DNA of 64,000 bases from Lunularia cruciata (lineage: Eukaryota; Streptophyta; Marchantiopsida; Lunulariales; Lunulariaceae): NCBI GenBank assembly GCA_948567375.1, contig OX419757.1:4712001-4776000 (forward strand), given 5' to 3'. Positions 42,401-52,520 of this stretch are shown here, piece by piece; within the stretch, counting starts at the first letter, position 1; each line of letters begins with the position of its first letter. The notes below the pieces were generated by a model. That model searched no databases. It was not told where the DNA came from and saw only the letters and a program-made list of their open reading frames with translations. The translations under genes and the position numbers were made by a program.

Positions 42401-42418
42401 TATTCCCCCGCCGCTAGT
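42401..42418 (-). promoter_or_regulatory. Element B polypurine tract
   Basis: The minus strand reads GCGGCGGGGGAATA directly before the 3' LTR. This is the expected primer for plus-strand DNA synthesis. Confidence 0.75.
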
Positions 42419-42424
42419 TGGTGA

Positions 42425-42650
42425 TGTCCTCGTCGCCAGTGAAGTTTCAAATTCCTTGATGGCCAATTGTGCATTTTGGAGGTGGGAAAGAGGTTCCCAT
42501 GTGGCATCATGAAGGAGATACCCTTTCCAAAGGACCTTGTACTCCGTATGTTTGCGACGGCCTTGTTGAATATGACAACGCGCAAGGATACGATCAACCT
42601 CATACTCCTCATGATCATTGATAGGGATAGGCGGAGGAGGAGGTTGGACT
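42425..42650 (-). pseudogene. Element B chromodomain
   Basis: In frame after a TGA at the end of the integrase piece (42650), the minus strand reads VDRILARC, then YKVLWKGY, ATWEP and LQNAQLAIKEF. This is the aromatic and acidic pattern of a chromodomain. In chromoviral integrases this domain reads histone methyl marks and guides insertion to heterochromatin. The TGA would stop translation before it. Confidence 0.85.
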
Positions 42651-43735
42651 CAAGAGGAAAAGGAAGAGGGGTTAGAAACAAAGGGTTTCAACTTGGAAAC
42701 ATGAAAGACAGGATAGATATGGATGTGACAAGGCAAGGCAAGTCGATAAGCAACAGGAAAGACAATGTGGGTGATATCAAAGGGTCCTATCCAATTAGGA
42801 GTAAGTTTACAAACTTGGGTATCAAGTGGGAGAGGGAGATTACTAAAGGATAACATGAGTTTATTGTCAACTTCAAAGGTGAGATCACGACGATGGTGGT
42901 CTGCATATTGTTTTTGGCAATTTTGAGCAACAAGGAGGTGAGACTTGGCTTGTTGGAGAGATTGGGATATAGTGGTCAAGAATGTGGAAGTATGAGAAAC
43001 CTGAGAGGGAGGAGCAAGAAGAGAATCAAGAACAAGCGGATCTTGGCCAAAATTGAGAAAGAAGGGAGAAAATCCGGTGCCTGCTTGTTTGGAATTGTTG
43101 TAGGCAAATTCTAAAGCTGCAAGACATTCATCCCAGTTGGTATGGTGAACATTGACAAAGGCCCGCAACATATACTCCAATGTACAATTTGCACGTTTGG
43201 TTTGTCCATCAGTTTGAGGATGATAGGCCATGGACAAAGCAAGCTTGGTGCCAAGTATCTGGAAGAGTGCTTGCCAAAACTTCCCAGTAAATTGAGGATC
43301 ACGGTCGGAGATGAGTACATGTGGTATCCCATGATGCTTGAAGACATTGTCAAAGTAGATTTGCACTAAGGTTGGAGCATCCACTATATCATAGTTTGGT
43401 GCCAAGTAGATTTGCTTACTAAGCTTATCCACAAACACCACGATTGTAATGTGTCCTTGTTTTGTCTTTGGCAAGGATGTGATGAGATCCAAGCTCACAT
43501 GCTCCCAACGAGCAGATGGAATGGCGAGTGGTTGAAGGAGTCTACTCGGCTTCTGGTTGCTAGCCTTGTTCCTTTGGCAACTCTCACATGATTGGACAAA
43601 GTCTCAAACATCTCGTGTCATGTTGGGCTACCACCATTGGCATTGGAGGGTGCCCAGGATCTTGTCCACTCCCATGTGACCAGCTATTGGTAAACCATGG
43701 GCTTCTTAAAGGCACACAAGTCAAAGATCACTTTT
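42650..43735 (-). pseudogene. Element B integrase
   Basis: The zinc-binding part reads GHMGVDKIL...CESCQRNK near 43700-43575. The catalytic core in the open piece from 43498 has Asp4 (SLDLITSLP) and Asp65 (SDRDPQF), but Lys101 (GQTKRAN) where the third acidic residue, Glu, belongs; GAA to AAA is a single G-to-A change. The C-terminal GPY/F-like module reads NWIGPFDI and FPVAYRLALP. The lost Glu alone should abolish strand transfer. Upstream stops add to this. Confidence 0.88.
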
Positions 43736-45400
43736 GGCTCAAATATAGATTTGGTCTGCATAGAATAAAAGGCCTTCCTTGAAGGAGAAGGTGTTGTACT
43801 CCTTGTCGCATGCTGTCAGACTACCGTGTACCATTTGGAAGAAGGGATCTTGTTGTAGAGCTGATTGACACTCATTATGGACCTTAGGGTCAATGGACAC
43901 CGTTGTAATTGCCGCCGTGATGAGAGGAAGATCCTTCAAATCAGGTTGTCGTGATAGAGCATCGAGGATGACATGGAACCGACCTGGTTTGTACTCAAGT
44001 TTGATGTCAAACAATTGGAGTTGCTCTTCCCATCGATGATGCCGACTCTTCATGTGCTCCAAGTGTAAGGTTCTGCAACAATGGCTTGTGATCAGTTCGC
44101 ATGATCACTTGTTTTCCCAAGAGATAATGCCTCCATACCTTGGTGGCATATACCATTGCAAGTTGTTCCCGATCTCAAGTAGAGTAATTTCTTTCAGTTG
44201 TATTTAGTTGGTGAGACACAAAGGCAATAGGATGTAGTCCATCTGGAAATTCTTGTTGCAACACAACTCCAATTGCAAAGTTAGAAGCATCAAAATCAAC
44301 CACACAAGGTAGTTGAGGATCATATGGTTGAAGAATAGGTCTTGAAGACACCATATGCTTTAACTTCTAGAATGCTTCTTCATGCTTGGTGGTCCACTGG
44401 AAGCTCAAGTTCTTTCCCAAGAGGTCAGTCAATGGTGCAGCCACGTGAGCATAATAGTGGATGAACCGTCGGTAAAAACTGGCCAATCCATTGAATACTC
44501 ATACTTCTATAGCATCCTTCGGGGTAGGCCAATCAATAATGGCCTTGATCTTCTCTTCTTCCATCTTGATCCCCTCTGATGAGATCTTATGACCCAAGAA
44601 GGCAACCTCCTTCTGCCAGAAAGCACACTTTGACTTCTTGCAGTAAGATTTCCACTATCGTAATTGTCATAGGACTTCTCGCACATGATTCACGTGTTCT
44701 GCCTCTATCTTGCTATAGATTAAGATATCATCTAAGAACACCACCATGGACTGATCCAATAGTCCCTCCAACACCCAATGCATCTGATCCATGAAGACTA
44801 CTGGAGCATTAGTGAGTCCAAAAGATAGAACTCTCCACTCAAAATATCCATAACTTGTGCGAAAAGCAGTCTTTTGCACGTCCTCTCCTTCAATAGGAAT
44901 TTGCCAATAGCCGCTACAAAGATCTAGCTTGGAAAAGTAGCGTGCTCTACTTAGTTGATCAAGCAGGTCATCAATCCAAGGCAAGGGATATGCATTCTTC
45001 ACGGTTTGCTTATTGAGTCCATGGTAATCAATACAGAAATGAAGTTCTCTATCCTTCTTTGGAACAAATAGTACCGGTGCTCCCCAAGGAGAGGTACTAT
45101 GTCATATGAAATCCTTCTCCAACAACTTTGTAAGTGTTGTTCGCAACTCCTCCAACTCCTTTGGTGAGAGCCGATAGATTGGTCTACTCATTGGAGTACT
45201 CCTTGACAATAACTTGATCTTGAAGGGTATACCTCGATCGGAGGGTAATCCCTTTGGAAAATCATCCGGAAACACATCTGCAAACTCCTGAACTATTTGA
45301 TCAACCATTGCTTGATGAGGCTCTTGGCCCTCCTCAGATTGTTCTTGTGCAATCGGCTTGATCCACACCGCAAATACAGACTTATCTTCCTCCAAGGCTT
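43736..45400 (-). pseudogene. Element B reverse transcriptase and RNase H
   Basis: From 45395 the frame reads FADVFPDDFPKGLP and PIYRLSPKELEEL, then a TGA near 45099, then [39 protein letters not shown] and the catalytic FLDDILIYS (about 44720). RNase H follows with DFDASNFAIGVVLQ, MRTDHKPLL and VILDALSR, interrupted by a TAG near 44370 and a TGA near 44180. Together these would copy element RNA into DNA and remove the RNA strand. The gene is dead through stops, though catalytic motifs are mostly kept. Confidence 0.9.
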
Positions 45401-45518
45401 GCTCTATGGCCGCTTCATTAACAAACTTCCCTTCTAGGGACCCATCTCTCTTCCAAGCTTGCTCTATGGTTACCTTCCTGGCAAACTTCCCATCTTGGGA
45501 CTCATCTCCCTTCCAGAT

Positions 45519-45960
45519 TCACTCTATGGCTACCTTCTCGACAAACTTCCCATCTTGGAACTGACTATTCTTAGGCGTCTTACTTAGAGGTGCCAGACAA
45601 CCTAATTGGACATTTCTACCTGGGTGTTGTACTTGAATTTGTTGTCGGGTCCAATCAAACTGAACCTTATGACTTTCAAGCGAAGGTAGACCCAAAATGA
45701 TATCATAGTGTAGAGGTGCCACTACAAACCTCATACACTCCAAATACTCCTTCCCAATCTTGAAGCCATCATCAAACTACTTCCAAACATTGGCTTGATA
45801 GGAATACCCAATTCCTTTGCTACTTGCATAGACATGCAATTCTCTGAACTTCCAAAATCAACCAAAATCCTACAACCCTGATTAGATATCGTACCTTGCA
45901 AGTGAAGCAAACTTGCATAGGTCAAGCCTTCAATCCCATTGGAACTAATCAAGCTCTTAG
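45519..45960 (-). pseudogene. Element B aspartic protease
   Basis: ILVDFGSSENCMS replaces the usual D-S/T-G core by DFG, a probable Ser-to-Phe change. It is followed by a frame change near 45740 and DIILGLPSLESHKVQFDW, the flap and helix end of retroviral-type proteases. It would cleave the polyprotein. It is inactive as it stands. Confidence 0.8.
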
Positions 45961-46884
45961 TGGGCGGCTCAAAATCTCCTACTGGGATTCTTTGTTTCCC
46001 TGATCATTCTGTTCCACAAACTCCATCTGTGCAACTTGTCGAGGTTGCCCATTCCTAAGTGGACATTTAGTAATGCAATGTCCAACTTGGTGACAATAAA
46101 AGCAACCTCCATTTTGTCATAATCTTTCTCTATCTGCTATGCCAAGTGGTCTTTGTTGGATAGCATCAATCTCTATTTGTACCGGTTCTTCCACTTGTGC
46201 GTAGTGTAATGGTAGGCTTTGTGTAGGTCAAGGTCGAGACCAATTTGTTGCAACCAAGGAATCAAAACACTCGACCAATTGCATGGCTTCTTCTTTGTTT
46301 TGTGGCTCCCGCATGGTCACCTCCAATTTGGTTCGTGACTTCAATCCTTGCACAAATTGATCCAGAACTTCACCTTCTTGGATATTTAGAATTTGCATGA
46401 TGATGTTATGAAATTGTGTGATGTAGCTTCTCACTGAACCAATCTACCTCAACTCCACCAATTTATCTCATGTGGCTCGGGTGGCATTTATAGTTTGAAA
46501 TCAACCAAGTATTGTATCTTTGAATTCTACCCATGTCAAAATCGGTGTAACAATTTGTCATTCAGCTCTTTCTACTCGGAATCGCCACCAAAGTTTTGCC
46601 ATGCCATCCAATTGGCTAGAAGCCAAGAGAATTTATTTCCGCTCGTCTTGAAGATTGGTGGCTTCAAAGTAACATTTGTAGTCAAACACAAAATTCTCCA
46701 CTGTGCTTGGAAGATTCTTGCCTTCAAACACCTTGGGTTTAGGAAATCAAATGTGATCTTCTCCATCTCAAACTAACATTCTGTCTATCTATTCTTGTCG
46801 TTGCTGGTCTTGTTCATCCAACAATCGAGTAAGATGCTTGATTTGTTGTTGCATTGCAAGGATAACATCCGATATTGCTGCCAT
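45961..46884 (-). pseudogene. Element B gag
   Basis: A start ATG at 46884 follows the leader and begins MAAISDVILAMQQQIKHL, a short coiled segment. After stops at about 46791 come KPKVFEGKNLPSTVENF and WWRFRVERAE-like capsid remains, then SVRSYITQFHNIIMQIL and FVQGLKSRTKLEV (46434-46228). The CCHC nucleic-acid knuckle, CFYCHQVGHCITKC, lies near 46110-46065. Several stops and one or more frameshifts are present. Confidence 0.82.
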
Positions 46885-47136
46885 TGCTACTACTCTATTC
46901 CACTACACTCAATTTATCTAATTGATTAACACATAGATACAACATGTCCACCGTTCTCCATATGTTACAACTAGAAGTATCAAGGGTTCCTCTAACACGA
47001 TGATCATATGTAGAAAATCCTGCCCAAAGCATGAGGTGATGAATTGTGTGAAACAATGCTTTGGTAATATTTGAAAGTCCCAATGGTTTGGCGGAAGTGG
47101 ATTTGGTGGTCCATAAATTCCATCTATCCCATTCCT

Positions 47137-47148
47137 GCTCTGATACCA
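47137..47148 (-). promoter_or_regulatory. Element B primer binding site
   Basis: TGGTATCAGAGC on the minus strand, one base inside the 5' LTR. It is the standard plant site complementary to the 3' end of initiator methionine tRNA. Confidence 0.95.
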
Positions 47149-47149
47149 A

Positions 47150-47572
47150 TGTAAAAGACTGAAACCGAGGAGAGAAATAGGAGAATGGAAACTCACATTG
47201 GGACATTTGAATGAGGGAAAACTCCAAATACCTAGCATGAGTTTTGGCTTTGGTATTTATAGGTAACATACATGACCCTTGAAGCTTCTCAAGAAGCTTC
47301 CTTGAGCCGCTTTCTTGGAGTGCAAGCCAAGTTAACGAGGAAGCTTCTCAAGAAGCTTCCTTCTAGAGGTCGCCTACTTGGCGTGCAAGCTAAGCTAGTT
47401 AGAAGCTTCTAGAAGCTTCTTTCTGGAAGCTACCTGCTTAGGGTGCAAGTTAACTAGTTGGGAAGCTTCCCAAGAAGCTTCTTAGATGCTTCAAGAATAT
47501 TCTAGGTTATTTTGTCTTATTATCTACTTTGTAAGCCCGACTAACTTCATCGCTAAACTCCATATTGTTACA
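47150..47572 (-). repeat. Element B 5' LTR
   Basis: About 423 bp, ends TG...CA. The promoter TATAAATA is at 47254-47261 on the minus strand. AAGCTTC palindromes recur through the U3-like part. It ends directly at the TAGAA duplication. Confidence 0.93.
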
Positions 47573-47577
47573 TAGAA
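47573..47577. repeat. Target site duplication of element B (right)
   Basis: TAGAA, matching 41970-41974. Confidence 0.9.
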
Positions 47578-48249
47578 GGTAGGAAGATAAAAGTGAATAG
47601 GTAAGGTAGACTCAATACCATATACCAATTGAAATGGAAAATATTTTGTGGAAGTCTTCATGGTTGTCCTATAATCCCACAAAACTACATGAATCCTCTT
47701 GTCCTAATGATGTTTAGCCCCCTCCATTTTTGCATCTTTGGCCAACATCATGCACAAGGTCATCATCTGATTGCTTCTCTCTGCCAAGCCATTAGAATTT
47801 GGCTTATAGGATGTAATTACTCTATGTGATAGAAAAATGTTGTAGCATTGATGTAGTAATGCTTCCTATAAACTCTCATACTCTATCAAATATCAACTCC
47901 AAACGACACCAAAACCTAATGATAATGCATTCATAAAGAAATCTCCCAACTTCATCTTCATTCTTGTCCCTCAATGGTCTAACCTCAACCCACTTGGTAA
48001 GATAGTCAATAACTACCACAACATATTGATTTTCCTTGGGGTTCCATTGAGATGACCTACAAAATCAATTCCCCCCTTCTCAAAAAGTCATAGCAATGGA
48101 ATTGATCTAAGTGGTGGAGTGGAAGTAGAATTTTCAGCAAAAGCTTGACAAACATCACAAGTTTTGCAATAATCAAGACAATCCTTCAAAATCCTCTTCA
48201 ATGATAACATACATCAAGAATCTTGAAAGCGGTCACCTTTCCTACAGAG
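47578..48249 (-). pseudogene. Element A integrase core (segment 2)
   Basis: Between the two inserted elements the minus strand reads integrase: CKTCDVCQ (zinc-binding CxxC, about 48175-48150), GIDFVGHLNG, then SYKPNSNGLAERSNQ with the third catalytic Glu (about 47800), and YFPFQLVYGIESTLPIHF near 47640. The segment joins 58.2 kb on one side and 41.97 kb on the other. Numerous stops and frameshifts show an old copy. Confidence 0.8.
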
Positions 48250-48253
48250 TGTC
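48205..48253. repeat. 49-bp duplication flanking element C (left)
   Basis: Begins taacatacatcaag and ends acagagtgtc; identical to 58153-58201. It is target sequence from element A's integrase. The last four bases (TGTC) are also the first bases of the inserted element. A 49-bp flank is far longer than the 5 bp normal for Gypsy integrases. Confidence 0.92.
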
Positions 48254-48356
48254 GTGCGTATATACATTGCTACACAACATACATCGCTGTCAACATCATA
48301 CACTATAAAAGCACAACTCACACATAAGTCATACATAGACTCTAAAGTGCCACAAT
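48250..48356 (-). repeat. Element C segment S, outer copy
   Basis: 107 bp that match 48797-48903 with a single C/T difference. It lies outside the left LTR part, between it and the 49-bp target duplication. See the finding on permuted LTRs. Confidence 0.92.
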
Positions 48357-48794
48357 AATCAGATTGCTTAACACTCTCAACTCAAATCAGTACTTGATCT
48401 GTCACTCTATAAACTGCCAACAACTGGGCACTGATTACAGTCAAGCCACACCCACTCAAGCATAGAGAATCCAGGTGACGCTCGCCGGCCTCTGTCCACC
48501 ATAGCCAGGAACTCGAAGGCTCAACATCAGAGAAGTGAGCTCTCTAGAGCTCACTTCGAAACTATACCCCCTGGACTCAAGCTAGCCATGAAACCCTAAC
48601 GGTCCCGCTGACGGCACACTCAACAGTGCAAACGGTGCAAAGTGACGGTGGGCCCCACCGTGAAGTCAGTACCCCGAACACAAAATCTAACCGTCGGAAA
48701 GTAGTCCCTGAGAAACTGCTAGAATAACTCTAACTACCATCACTGGAACTCCAGTGTCCGAGCATCTAGATGCGGAACTACAAATGGCGTGACA
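48356..48794 (-). repeat. Element C 3' LTR, segment L
   Basis: 439 bp, nearly identical to 57702-58152. Differences seen by eye are a 10-bp loss in an (actca)n stretch and about four substitutions. The inner end reads GTGACA. The terminal CA/TG at the S junction (48355/48356) is missing. A TATA-like TTTATAGAG lies on the minus strand near 48402-48410. Confidence 0.92.
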
Positions 48795-48796
48795 GC

Positions 48797-48903
48797 TGTC
48801 GTGCGTATATACATCGCTACACAACATACATCGCTGTCAACATCATACACTATAAAAGCACAACTCACACATAAGTCATACATAGACTCTAAAGTGCCAC
48901 AAT
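48797..48903 (-). repeat. Element C segment S, inner copy (start of 3' LTR)
   Basis: In element orientation this begins TGTGGCAC directly after a G6 polypurine tract and runs into segment L through the 10-bp palindrome GACAGCTGTC (48791-48800). The full LTR is therefore probably S plus L, about 560 bp. A TATA-like TTTTATAGTG is present. Confidence 0.7.
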
Positions 48904-48914
48904 CGCCCCCCTAG
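48903..48914 (-). promoter_or_regulatory. Element C polypurine tract
   Basis: The minus strand reads CTAGGGGGGCGAT immediately before TGTGGCAC of segment S. This supports S as the true start of the 3' LTR. Confidence 0.7.
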
Positions 48915-49070
48915 CTGGCGGTTAGGTCCCTCTAACTCCAGATAGCCATCTACTCTAAGTATATGATATACCCTCTAATGGGCAAAGATCAGGAGGCCGG
49001 GTGCTATGGAGCCCCATCGTTAGTCGCCTGTCTGCAATCTATACCATATAAAGAATGAACTAGCTATAGG
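48915..49070 (-). other. Element C 3' untranslated region
   Basis: Short stretch between the pol TGA (49071-49073) and the polypurine tract; no coding content seen. Confidence 0.6.
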
Positions 49071-49568
49071 TCAAGTACATCTAGGACATAACCACTATCC
49101 CTGAGGAACCACCATGAGGGGAGGAGTCATACATGCCATATGCCATCCTCTCGAACAGCTATCACACACTAACATAGTAGCAGCTCCACCAGAAGAGCCA
49201 CATAACATACACCTCAAGCTTGCACGTACAAGTGCCAAGCTTGGGTCCATAGTACCATCAATGTTTGGAAGGTGGCATGGCGCACAATTGCGCACATGAT
49301 CCTTCCAAACAACACCATCACGTCCTTCTAACACAAGGACTCCAGATGGCAAAACCTCACGCACTCTCAAGATAGTGCGGCCCGTAGAAACATCAAGTGT
49401 CGTCGGTGCTGTTTGCTGTAGATATACATAGTCGCCTGGATGAAATCGACGGATCGAGGGTCTATAACCTCCTCCTCGAATGGTAGCATAGCATAAAGTA
49501 TCTCTATGCTGAGCAATCGCCAAGTTCTCAAAAGCCATCGGCATCACTCTCCGAAAGATCTCTACCCG
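49071..49568 (-). pseudogene. Element C integrase tail with PHD finger
   Basis: The same pol frame continues after the integrase with a basic, SH3-like tail (FHPGDYVYLQQ, VRVVWKDH-like near 49310). It ends in a PHD finger at 49211-49077: CMLC, CDSC, HMAC and, after a TAG (49095), WLCPRC. That is the complete Cys4-His-Cys3 pattern with the conserved Trp. PHD fingers read the histone H3 tail, often its lysine-4 state. Chromoviral elements carry a chromodomain at this place, so the PHD probably serves targeting; this is inference. Translation ends at TGA 49071-49073. Confidence 0.85.
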
Positions 49569-50336
49569 CTAAGAACATGCGCTCATCCATACATCGGGGT
49601 CATCCAAGTCCAAAACTATAGTAGCATCTCGACGAATGGCTGCAGGTAAATCTGGATCTCGTCCATAGAGTAGGAAGTATGGAGAGAAGGATGCTAAGGA
49701 GGCTTGCCGGCTGAACCGATAGCCCATGGCCAACCAAGGTAACTGGAGATCCCAATCTCCCAAGTGGCCTCTCTGCAAACCATACTTTTGCAATCCTCTC
49801 TTCACCGTTTGAACCACTCTCTCTGCTAAGCCATCTGCCTCAGGGTGATCTCGGGATGTAGTACGATGATCAATCAAAGCCTTGTCACACAAGACCTGAA
49901 ACTCTCCCAAGAACTCTGTACCCTGATCAGTCAAAACCTCAGCTGGTGCACCAAAATGACTAAGAACTCGATCCAGGAACGAGTAAGCTGTCCCTTCACT
50001 AGACTTGTCAGGAAGTGCCACCAACTCAATCCACTTGGAGAAGTGCTCCACCATCACCAAAACATACCGATGATGTCTCACAGTCAGCGGTAAAGGTCCG
50101 GCAAAGTCCAAACTCCAATGGTAACCCAATCCCATGATAGGTAATGGGTGTAACTGTGGCGTAGGAGCATTGAATGATGCTCTAACTCGGTCACAAACCA
50201 TACATCTGGCAACAAACTACTGTACCTCGGTCTGCATACCGCGCCACCAATAATGACTCTGGAGTAAGCTATATGTACGCTTTACTCCAAAATGTCCTAG
50301 CTCCTCATGAGCATGACGGACCAACTGTGGTCTCTA
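49569..50336 (-). pseudogene. Element C integrase
   Basis: The zinc-binding part reads HAHEELGHFG and, after a TAG (50217), ARCMVC: an HHCC pattern. The catalytic core from 50201 has Asp32 (SLDFAGPL), Asp92 (LTDQGTEF) and Glu128 (GLAERVV), giving the D-D-35-E spacing exactly. All catalytic residues are kept. Stops at 50334, 50217 and 49569 are all TAG. The enzyme would insert the cDNA into the host genome. Apart from these stops the coding sequence is intact. Confidence 0.9.
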
Positions 50337-51971
50337 TGATGGAAGTGGTACTACTCGCACTCTACCATCCTCCCATACACGCAAAAGGTGTCTACCCTCC
50401 AATCTGAACCGTCTGGCTTGCTGAAGAACACGGTCTCTCTCCTTGGCCCCAACTGTGCCACCCACAACACCAATGCGAAGATAGTCCATCACTAAGACAT
50501 CATCATGAATGTCTCGCTGAACTGTACCAATATCTTCACTCTCTGGATCTATGACCTCAATAACTCCTCCTGTATGCGCTGAGAGAGATACCACCAAAGT
50601 CTCTGCAAATATACACAGAAAGGCCGATGCATGCCAACCTGGCACCATCTCCTCATCTGTCTCACCATGCCAACGTGCTCCGGTCTGATCCTGCTGGCTG
50701 GGACATGGGTTTCTACTCAACCCATCTGCATCACGGTTCACCACTCCAGGTCTGTGAACAACCGTGAAATCATACTCCTATAAAATCAGAGCCCATCGTG
50801 CAAGCTTCCCTGAAAGCTTGTCGGACTCCATCAACCACTTCAGTGGCTGATGATCAGTGATGAGAGTGAAGGGGTTACCAAATAGGTAACATCGGAAATG
50901 TGCTACTGCCCAAACTGCTGCCAAGCACTCTCCCTCATATGAACTATACTTCGCCTCCGCTGAATTGTTGGAGCGACTAGCATAGGCCACCACAAACTCC
51001 TTCTCTTCATCATCATGCTGGGTGAGCACCGCTCCAAGCCCCAACATACTCCAATTAGTGTGAACCTGAAATGGTCGTCCCCTGATCGGTCTCCTCAAAA
51101 TAGGAGCAGATGTCAACCTCTCCTTGAGCTCTACAAAAGCTCTCTCCTGCTCATCTCCCCAACACCACTCCTGTGTAAGCTTGGTCAGCTTCGTCAAGGC
51201 CTTGGCAATGGCACTAAATCCTCTAACATAGCGGCGATAGAAGTTCGCCAACCCAAGGAATGCTCGCACTCTGCTCACATCCGTAGGCCGAGGAATACGT
51301 GCAATAGCCTCCACCTTGGTCTGCTGAACACCAAGTCCTCCAGGGTAGATAGTGTGACCCAAATACTCAACCTGCTCGTGGAAGAACCTACACTTCCCAG
51401 GATGTAGTTTGAGTCCATGAGATCTCAACCTCTCAAACACCTCCAACAACTGTCTCTCATGCTCCTCCACAGTAGTGCTATAAACCAAAATGTCATCAAT
51501 ATAGCACCGAGCAAAATCCAGTCCAGCTAGGATCCTATCCATGACCCTCTGGAACTCAGCAGGAGCGTTCTTTAACCCAAATGGTAAGAACTTCCACTGA
51601 TATAACACATCCTTGCCGTGAGGATCAATAGCCCAAAATGCTGTCTTGGACTTATCCTCCTCCCTGATCGGCAACTGATGATATCCCGCTCGAAGATCCA
51701 AAGTACTGAAGACCTTTGCATGCCCAATCGCATCAAAAATCTCCTCCGGTGTAGGCATGGCATACCAATCAGCCCTGGTCTGTCGGTTGATAGGACGGTA
51801 ATCTCCACACATCCGCCTATCTGTATAGTTACCATGCATATCCTTCTTGGCTGGCATCACTGTCGCTGATGGATACTCTCCATGTGAAATCTCCACCAAA
51901 CCAGCCTCAAAAAGGTCACTACTCCGGCTCTGAATCAATGTCCTCTCCATATCACTATATCGATAAGGACG
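50337..51971 (-). pseudogene. Element C reverse transcriptase and RNase H
   Basis: A long open piece, 51950-50778 (390 codons). Reverse transcriptase shows FSTLDLRAGYHQ (residue 81 on), FGLKNAPAEFQ and the catalytic YIDD at residues 150-153. RNase H reads VHTNWS at 297-301, where the first catalytic residue is normally Asp, so D299N here. Then come TDHQPLKWL and, after a TAG (50778), EYDFTVVHRPG and ADGLSRNP. The D299N change is AAT for GAT, a C-to-T in a CAG context on the other strand. The polymerase is complete; the RNase H is probably dead. Confidence 0.92.
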
Positions 51972-52520
51972 TCAGAAAACTGGTGTGTCGCTAGTCAACT
52001 CAATCCGTATACCAGGTCCCTTCAGAGCACCCAAATCCTTCATACTGAAGGCAAAACAACTCGTGTGACTCCTCAAGAACCTCCAAACCCTCCGTCTTTC
52101 CTCTCCAGTAAGCTTGGGTCCAAGATCTGGCTCCCAAGTATCCTTTGTAACTGTAGTAGGAGTGGAAGACGTACTGACTGGCTGCTATACTAGGCCCTTG
52201 GGAGCAATGGTGTCATGCTCCCGACCACTAGAGGTCCCAACCTCTGTGTGAAAAACTCCCTCCACTCTGGCTGCAAGCTCCATATGTCCTCTGGCTGCAT
52301 CCCATGTGGACCAAGGGTGTAATCCAAGTAGCCCACGCTCACCTGGATGGACCCCAAGTAAACCACTCTCCCTAGTGGCTACTAGATGTGTCCCAAGAAT
52401 ACCATGTCCACTCGGTCCATCGCCCCCAGCATGTGCCTGAATCGTCTCGATAGGCACAGGGCTCACAAGTGTCCGAGTGGTGATGCCTATCAAGCGCATC
52501 CTACGCTGCTCTGCCAAACC
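51972..52520 (-). pseudogene. Linker between methyltransferase and reverse transcriptase
   Basis: About 180 codons in the pol frame with no recognised domain. The stretch near 52380-52300 repeats a Gly/Leu/His-rich motif (GLLGVHPGERGLLGLHP). Stops are a TAG (52185) followed by CAG CCA, and a TGA (51972) where CGA is likely in the ancestor (FRRPYRYSD pattern). The second half (GIRIELTSDTPV) looks like the usual lead-in to Gypsy reverse transcriptase. Confidence 0.6.

Larger units (their letters stand above)
41975..47572 (-). mobile_element. Element B: chromodomain Ty3/Gypsy retrotransposon
   Basis: A 5.6-kb complete element on the minus strand: 5' LTR (47572-47150), primer site, gag, protease, reverse transcriptase, RNase H, integrase, chromodomain, polypurine tract, 3' LTR (42400-41975). 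It is flanked by a perfect TAGAA duplication. It sits inside element A's integrase. Domain order and the chromodomain place it among the chromoviral Gypsy lineages. Several stops and frameshifts in gag and pol make it non-functional. Confidence 0.95.

Noticed and set aside
48205-48253. The 49-bp repeat as an ordinary target duplication
   Set aside because: Gypsy integrases make about 5 bp; the length and shared TGTC point to another joining route.
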